This document shows, in pieces, positions 57,133-64,000 of a DNA stretch of 64,000 nt. Source of the stretch: Armigeres subalbatus (taxonomy: Eukaryota; Arthropoda; Insecta; Diptera; Culicidae); the NCBI RefSeq assembly GCF_024139115.2, contig NC_085141.1, positions 400,293,591-400,357,590 on the forward strand. Direction: 5' to 3'. Each line of letters begins with the position of its first letter. The stretch's first letter is position 1. The position numbers and the translations under genes were made by a program. Under the pieces are notes generated by a model. The model searched no databases. It was not told where the DNA came from and saw only the letters and a program-made list of their open reading frames with translations.

Positions 57133-60100
57133 CAAGTAAAAGCATTTCACTAAAAGCTCAAATTTTGTTTTTTATCAAAACATGAACTGTATTCCTTCTC
57201 AATAGTAATGAAGTAATTTGATATGCACTTATACACTAAGGATACGGGTGACGCTACAATAGATCTAATTACTGGTAGCTGTGGCACACCCGAACAGGAA
57301 AAAAGCCTTTATCGTCTAGTTATTTTGAGTAGGACATCAATATGCTATTCAGCTATTCTTGTAAATTTTGTTCAATCTTTATGCTAATTGAGCACCCCTG
57401 TAGTAGCGTTCTTCGCTTGGGCTTGTAACATATCCGCAAATGCAATAAACTTGAATTTTGCATCAAACGATTTGGAAGCCGAAAAACAATCGCAATTTTG
57501 AATTTTTATGATTTTTGATTCGCTTAAAATAAAATATTTTCATTTGGAAGAATTTAATTTTCATTTCCAGCATTATGCGTTTTATCACAGACGAAATGTG
57601 AATTCTTCACAACTCACCCAAACCACTAGAAGGAAAAGCGTAAAATCCACCAAAAACGATCGTTTGCATTTTATTCGCATAACATGCTCGTACCCCAAGC
57701 GACAACAAGGGACCACATTGCGTTCACAGAGCTCGCCCTCCAACCAGCAACCCTACGAATGTTTCAACGAGAAAACAACGGAAGGTAGCTATGCAGATAT
57801 TTTCGATGTTTTATTTGATTAATTTCAACGACCGAGCCGGGCTGTAATGTGAACGAGGTGCATGTCGTGGTCACAGTGTGAATGCTACCGAATCCCACTT
57901 GATCTGCGGTGCTTGAGCGAATTTTCGATGGTGGGTGCAGTTGCGCTGCACCGGTACGGTGGTGGAGGTTGGATCCATGTCGGAACGGGATCAGGTCAAT
58001 CAGGGAAAGTAAGCTGTGCGGTGTGTTCATCAATTGTTCCCATTTACATAAAGCTAACATGTTGTACCTCATGCGGAAGGTGAGGCTCGAATTATTGCGT
58101 GTATGCTCCCGGGTTTAATGATTAAGCGCAAGCGATGTGTATCGAGAGGAAGGTGTAAATGAGGCAATAGTAGGTTACATTGATCCCGTGAACATGTGTT
58201 TTAAAGAGGTTTAATATCGGGTGGATTGTTTTTGTTATAACCATAAAATATGCCTTTTTATGACGCTGCGGGGCACTCGTCACATGCCACAGTTATCAAT
58301 ACTAAGCCAAATAGCAGACTATTTATGTGTCTGTATTCAATGGCTGGCACTACATGTTCAAGAATGTAAATAGAAAAGTTTTTAAAACTGAACCAAAAAT
58401 TGTACCCAGTCGCATTTATCATCGTTTTTTTTTCTGTAGGCATGCCCTAGTTGCGGGAGCCTTTTCTTACAATTGTACATGAGAACCTAACCAAATTTTG
58501 GCATACATGGTAATAAAATCACTCCATCTCAGCGCAGCGGTAAGATGCGTGGTTACAAACTAAGACCATGCTGTTTGAGTTCAATACATCTGGATTCGAT
58601 TATGATATCATCTGGATTAGATCCTGATATCATTTCAAATCGTATCTTCCTTCTTTACATTCTTCATACGGTAATCATTTAACTAAATTGTTCGCCATAA
58701 TATTCATGAACAAGATTTATTGATTCTCCAATTAAATTTTAAAAACTAATTTTCATAGTAAACACATATTGATGAGCTATCAATCACCTATTTACTATTG
58801 TGCAGTGAAGCGTATAATTTTGTTTCCGAAATAATTAGGTGCGATTAGGGCCCTGTTGACTGAAAGTGTCTCTACATCGCGTTTACAACAGTTCAGCAAA
58901 TTAGAACCAACATTTGAAAAGGGCCAATTTTTTCCCCTTCTGAGTCTTCTTCCACATATATAACTATATATGTACGCGAATAATCAGAAAGAAATTTGTT
59001 TGGCTGTTACGCCCTTTTCAAATGATGGTCTAGAACTCACCATTAGCATGCGATTTCTCGCTCATAGTATCGTGGTGAATGATAGTGGTTTTGCAAATTT
59101 GTTACAGTCAACATACACCACCTGTAATTTATAGTCGGCCAGAAACCCCGAACATGTCTGATAGGGTAGAGTTAGCCGATTGGCTTTGTTTTAATTGATT
59201 TGGCCAATTGATGACGAGCTTTGATCAATGTTTTGGATATAGCCCACCAATATAAAATGAAGTGATGAGCAGTATCGATTGCGTGTATCGGAAAATACCG
59301 ATTCACCGTAAACGGGGTGCAGAAAGCGTGGCGGTACCTTTCCTGAAGGGTACGCCGCGTGTAATTTTGAGAAAATCAGGCAATAGTTAAGGAATATCAT
59401 CATAAGCAACTGGTATAGTAAGTGTGAACAAACGTTGAGAGTGACCATGCTAAAAATTTTATGTCATCCTTTCTCCTAGATCATTCCGAGGTGCATGGAA
59501 CAAGGTATTAGACTTGCCAATGCTAATAAGCCTAACTTTAAGAGCCAGTACTCGCACCACAGATAAACAGACGTAACAGCTTGAACAACTTTTTGAAAAT
59601 CCATAACTCAATAAGGGACCGACTGTTTACTTTGATGAAATTTACTTCCAGGGTGCAGCAGCCGTAAAAAGTGTAGACAACAACCTTCCGTGCACCATGT
59701 TTACGGTACTCGTCACTGAGTGGCGATACCGGCGTTTCTATCTGTTTTGTTCAACCCGCTACTCTATGTTTTGAGATTTTCACAATTTCCACCATGAGCT
59801 CATGGAAGAATGGTAGTTGCAAATCGATAAAATGTATGGAAAAATAAGGTATTTCGCAAATTTATGGAAAATGGAAGTGTTTTAGAAGAAAGTAGTGATA
59901 AGGAATGAAGTATGAGGTGAAAAGATTATCTCCTGCACCTATTTTGCACTGATTAGTAGTTTTATAGAGATGAAATTTAGAGATTGAAATTTGAAAAAAC
60001 GCCATCTCTTGCATTAATCGTTTTGACTGGTACCTTATTATTTTATCACCATCTTGCGTGCACGTTGCACGAAATGTTATTTAGTACAAAATCGGCGACA

Positions 60101-60564
60101 GAAGGCGCTAGTGTGAGATGTCAAATATAAAAGAAAACGATGAGCGCGCCTCTGGGTGTGAAACTCGCAAGCAGTTGACTTTAAAACGACCGTTGAGTTG
60201 ATGGACGATGGGAATTTCATTAGTGTTACGTGAAATCAATTTAGGGGCAATTTATTGCTTATACATAAAAGAGTGTCTAATATTTTATGCGACAAACGTC
60301 AATTCATTGTTTTTAACGAAGGAGAACAAAAGAAAACCTACGATGATTCAAATGGATGATTCAATTCATCCATGAGTTTTTAGGTGCTGAGTTGGGTGCG
60401 TTTCAACTCACGCTTGATTTGTATCATCCATGAGTTTTGAGATTTTGAGTTTTTACCAACACTGGTTATGGAAAATAAATCCGTTCTTTTCGAGACCATC
60501 ATTCTATACAAAAAAAACTGATCCGAGAATTTCTTCAAAGTACTAAAAATGAAGATGGCCATAA
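57133..60564. other. Non-coding spacer, no recognised gene
   Basis: Frames of 60-104 codons (for example 57508-57822 and 57862-58083) lack recognisable domains. 57800-58100 is of balanced composition and may be single-copy. A short inverted pair CATTTGAAAAGGGC / GCCCTTTTCAAATG lies at 58911 and about 59011. An imperfect tRNA-like string (GCAGCGGTAAGATGCGTGGT) at 58537 is not a full tRNA. Confidence 0.4.
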
Positions 60565-60905
60565 GTAGAACCTACTTTGCACGAAAGAATATCCGAAAGC
60601 ACACCTGGAGACACCCAAACGACCCAGGATGGGTTGGTTCGATATGGAGTGTCAAAGATTGATAGACAAGAAGAACGTTTACAAAAGCCGGATGTTGATG
60701 ACGTGTACCCTGGTGAATAGAGATCGGTACAAAGAAGCAATGAAAGCAGCCGAAAAACGAACCCACCGTTAGAAAAAAAAAAAAAACAATATGAAGAACA
60801 AGTGATAGCTGAGGTGCAGGAAACAATGGAGCAGAACGATATGCGATGGTTTTATGAGACTGTCAATGGCGATTGGAGGAAGACAGCACCAGACAGCACA
60901 CATTG
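60565..60905 (+). pseudogene. Non-LTR retrotransposon ORF2 linker fragment (RTE-like)
   Basis: Translation GWFDMECQRLIDKKNVYKSR, RDRYKEAMKAAEKRTHR, a stop at an A-run slip, then QYEEQVIAEVQETMEQNDMR and WFYETVNGDWRKTAP. This matches the endonuclease-RT linker of RTE-like elements. The A12 run near 60771 probably carries the frame break. Sequence after 60905 is unrelated; the linker resumes at 62236. Confidence 0.7.
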
Positions 60906-62235
60906 TTACCGACGTAATCGGCAACAATCTATGGCTTTTTTAGATCAAAAACATTTGTTCTTTGTTCAGTTAAAAAAATTGTTTATATTTTGTATTTATT
61001 GTATGGTAATTCATTAAAATAAAAAAAATGTTAATTAAATTCGAAATTAGTTTGAGAACCCATGCTTAGTATTATATAAAATTCGAACTTAAATATCCAT
61101 CCATGAAGACTTTGTTAGACCCCTCGCTAGAAAAGAGGAGCAAACTGGGGATGCTGCAACACCAGATCCGGGAGAATAATGGAATGGAGGATTCAAGGAG
61201 AGGGGGAGCAACGTGGAGAATGGGGAGAAGCGGGAAAATGAGGTTTTTTGGAAAGGAGGGTATGAGGGACTCTGACTCTGATGAGGAGTTCAGTTGATTT
61301 CGGGATAAGGAAGCAACACCATCGTTAAATTAAAAAAAGTTCCTTGCAGTTAAGTGGTCGAAGAGTGAATTAATTTTTCTAAGTGGTGCTAAATTAGTAA
61401 AAGTTGAGCTGGTAGATTTTGAGGAGAATTACTCCAAAAGTGCCGAGTGAAAATCTTTTGTGCTCGAAGTGCAAGGTCCGGTCGGCCCTCCGTCAATTGG
61501 GCGCAGAACCGTAATATCTTCCGTGAAGCTCAACGGGACGCACCGGTACACGCTCCGTCGCTTCCTAGCGTGCCCCCGGTTTTTTGATATCCCGACACCA
61601 CCGATTCCGGAGCCTACAGCCAACGGCTACTTGGAATTCTCTTCCGACCGAAATTGCACAAGGTGCATACAAACCTCGTGGCGGTACACATCTCTTCGGT
61701 GCCGACATACCCCGCCCGCAGCCAGCCGGCCCTCGCTGGCGAGATTTTCGAGTTGACCCATCACCATACAGTCGGCCTACCAGACGAACAGCGAAGTGGC
61801 GTCGATTCCCGAGTGACGCGACGCTCATACCACTCCAACGTACTAGCTAACACGTGCTTCAGGCATGATAAAGGTATGCTATTAGCCCTACCATCTCCCC
61901 CTGTCTCCTGAAACTGCAGAACGGGCCCCAACGATCATCGTCAGCATTCCGTCATTTCCCCAGTCCAAGTAAAAAGTTTAATAAATCGAACCCATACATA
62001 GAAATTTCTCAATCTTAGCTTGATCAAATAAAGAATCTAACCCCCATCTAGATAGTGGCCTATCCCTTGTTCGCTCGATTAGTTGGCAGGTAAGTATAGG
62101 GTTGTCCAGTTTTCCGTGGTCTAAAGCCGACCCTGAGATAACACCAAGGTGAGCTGGCCCAGGCGTGTGGACGCCAACACCCCAGAACGGGTGGACGTTC
62201 ACGGTGATTTCAACATCGCATGGCAACAACCATGA
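60906..62235. other. Unrecognised segment splitting the non-LTR fragment
   Basis: AT-rich to 61080, then purine-rich (61130-61290, frame ending DSDSDEEFS), then GC-rich 61440-61940 with frames of 85-98 codons but no known domain, then mixed sequence. It separates two parts of the same ORF2 linker, so at least part of it was probably inserted. Confidence 0.4.
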
Positions 62236-62387
62236 AGGGAACTTGCTAACAGATAAGACTGAAGTGGCTGCCAAGTGGAAGCAACATTTCGAGATTTTGT
62301 TGAACAGTGGAAGTGACGGTGCATTGGCGAATCATTAGCGACGATGGACAAGCTGTGCAGTCGCCTACACTAGATGAGGTTAGAAAA
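62236..62387 (+). pseudogene. Non-LTR retrotransposon ORF2 linker, continuation
   Basis: EGNLLTDKTEVAAKWKQHFE then ILLNSGSDG, followed by a stop. This is the block that normally follows the 60565-60905 segment in RTE-like ORF2. Cut off by the TIR element at 62388. Confidence 0.65.
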
Positions 62388-63539
62388 GGGTCTGTTCACA
62401 AATTACGTAACGCTTTTGAGGGGAGGGGGAGGTCCAACTTGCGTTATACTTAGTTACACCAAAAGGTGGGGGAGGCGGTGGGTACTACCAAATGTTACGC
62501 ATAACGCGAATAAAAATGTATTTTAAATGATCATTAATCCCTGATTAAAGTAATTGCTGACATGTCTTGATCAAGACGATGAACACGCATCAACCTATCC
62601 TCTTCACTACCATACTACCCATAATTGTCCCACACTGAGGAACATGGACGTATGATTTTCAATCAAACGCCTTATGAAAATTTGCCACAAGGAATCGGTA
62701 TGAATTTCAATAAGTTGCCTTATGAATGATGATTTTCATTTGAAAAAAAGGTAAGTGCGGCAGACTGGGTTCGAACCATGGACGTCGGGGTCGGGAGGCC
62801 GGTATGTAGACCACACGACAATCGACGCTTGATTACTCAGGAAGGTAACTGCGTATAAGAATCACTGTTGGTGGCATAATCAGTCGAAGATTCATAAGGC
62901 GCCAGTTATGAATTTCGATAGTCCAGTTCGCTGAGTGCATGTTAGTCTTTGTGGTTTTTTACTTTTTATCTCATAGCAGGCTTTTTTGTTTTTATTATTT
63001 AATTCTAAAAGACAGCGAGTTTTGTTCGAAAAATTGTGGCTAAATTTCGAGGCATTTGTGTATTACGATGAATATTCACAACTTCTGCAAATTATATTAT
63101 TTTATAGAACGACCTCGGAAACGACGCTTTTATTGGTATTGTATTTCATAATAAAATCTTCCAAACCAAGCCAAAGTTGATAGAGACAACCCAGAAAGTT
63201 TTCATTCTAAACATTTTAGCTCAACCACTTCAACAGCCTAAAAAGTTCACTTTAAAAATTATACGTCTATCGTTATCGCATTACTCGTTACCGAAATCAA
63301 GCACATAGCGGGAGTGATATGCTTAAAAACACCAAATATAATATTTCTCGACAGAACAACCCCGCATGTGACGTTCCTATTCTAACAGTATAAAAAAATA
63401 CTAAAACCCACATGCTTCAGAGAAGGAAAAAAACTGCCTTTCAAATTTTCACAGTTACACGTTATACGGAAGGGGGAGGGGTACCAAAAATGTAACTATT
63501 TGTTACGAGGGGGAGGGATTGTAATATGTGAACAGACCC
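62388..63539. mobile_element. Non-autonomous TIR element, 1.15 kb
   Basis: Left end GGGTCTGTTCACAAATTACG and right end TAATATGTGAACAGACCC are inverted. G-rich subterminal words (GAGGGGAGGGGGAGG; GAGGGGGAGGG) sit just inside each end, with GTAAC/GTTAC words near them. No transposase frame inside. Target duplication not clear (only AAA shared). Confidence 0.7.
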
Positions 63540-63559
63540 AAAGCCAATGAAAAGTTGAG

Positions 63560-63830
63560 TTCAGTGCGAGTTGGCTCTTGTTTCGGACGGTAGAACGATC
63601 GCGTGATTTGCCGAAATTTTGTGTTTTGCATTGCGCGGCCGGTAATAAAGTTAATCAGTTCAGTGCGTGTTGGCTCTTGTTTCGGACAGCAGAACGATCA
63701 CGTGATCTGCCGAAATATTGTGTTTTGCATTGCGCGGCCGTCAGTGCCTGTTTTGTCGTGTTTCTGCTCAGTAAGCAGATAGTTCGCGCGGCCGAGTGAG
63801 TAAACAATTGGTGCGTGATCGGACGTGGTT
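63560..63830 (+). repeat. 109-bp tandem repeat with CGATCxCGTGATC palindrome (locus 2)
   Basis: CGATCGCGTGAT at 63596 and CGATCACGTGATC at 63705 are 109 bp apart and share GTTGGCTCTTGTTTCGGAC and GTGTTTTGCATTGCGCGGCC. A third, partial unit follows. Related to 41200-41430. Confidence 0.75.
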
Positions 63831-64000
63831 CAGGTAGGATTTAGAACATTCGTAAAATCCGAGTTTTTGGTTCTGATTTTAATGTAAGGTGAATAAGTGT
63901 GCGGTTGAACGTGTTTTGTATATAATGCGAAACATTTGTAAAATCCAGGTTACTTTGTCCTCCTTTGGACGGTTCGTAAGTAAATTGATGACTATATTTT
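63831..64000. other. Unrecognised sequence at the window end
   Basis: AACATT(C/T)GTAAAATCC occurs twice (63846 and 63928), suggesting another short tandem repeat running out of the window. Confidence 0.4.

Noticed and set aside
62756..62830. tRNA-like string GACTGGGTTCGAACCATGG
   Set aside because: The T-loop-like core is present but no cloverleaf; it lies within the TIR element.

Overview
The window looks like transposon-dense intergenic or intronic DNA from an insect, most likely a mosquito of the Aedes type. The reasons are BEL/Pao, Ty3/mdg1-type, copia-type, RTE-like and R1/Loa-like retroelement debris, many MITEs, short dispersed tandem repeats, AT-rich spacers, and no recognisable bacterial or single-copy host gene. 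The species call is inference; the TE content is read from the sequence.

Layout. 0-8.6 kb: a BEL/Pao integrase remnant (1.24-2.6 kb), foldback and hAT-like MITEs, two non-LTR fragments and a 350-bp polypyrimidine tract. 9.6-18.8 kb: a tandem-repeat, Helentron/HINE-like element split by a 7.26-kb Ty3/mdg1-412-type LTR retrotransposon (11331-18592). That element has 99%-identical LTRs, a GTAT target duplication, a tRNA-Arg-type primer site, a polypurine tract, a UUUUUUA slippery site and gag-PR-RT-RNaseH-IN. Its leader carries two extra small ORFs. One is a 70-aa possibly myristoylated membrane microprotein. The other is a 117-aa protein of the ribosomal protein uS8 family, which is the most unusual feature of the window. 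21-25.3 kb: a SINE-like copy, a hairpin, a minisatellite, and two head-to-head truncated RTE-like elements. 26.3-28.5 kb: a non-LTR element on the minus strand in which ORF1 is joined to the last part of ORF2. 28.5-48.5 kb: spacers with several more copies of the HINE-like family (two with 167-171-bp core arrays), a copia-type TRIM (33450-34150), MITEs, a large hairpin and a possible short spliced ORF. 48.7-55.3 kb: two arrays of a 23-bp satellite (about 190 and 70 units) with duplicated flanks. 55.3-64 kb: MITEs, a broken foldback element, two linker fragments of a non-LTR element, a 1.15-kb TIR element and a 109-bp tandem repeat also found at 41.2 kb.

No host gene can be supported with confidence. 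The coding content belongs to mobile elements. In the young LTR element nearly all breaks are single-base indels, several of them in homopolymers, which suggests assembly error at least as strongly as decay.
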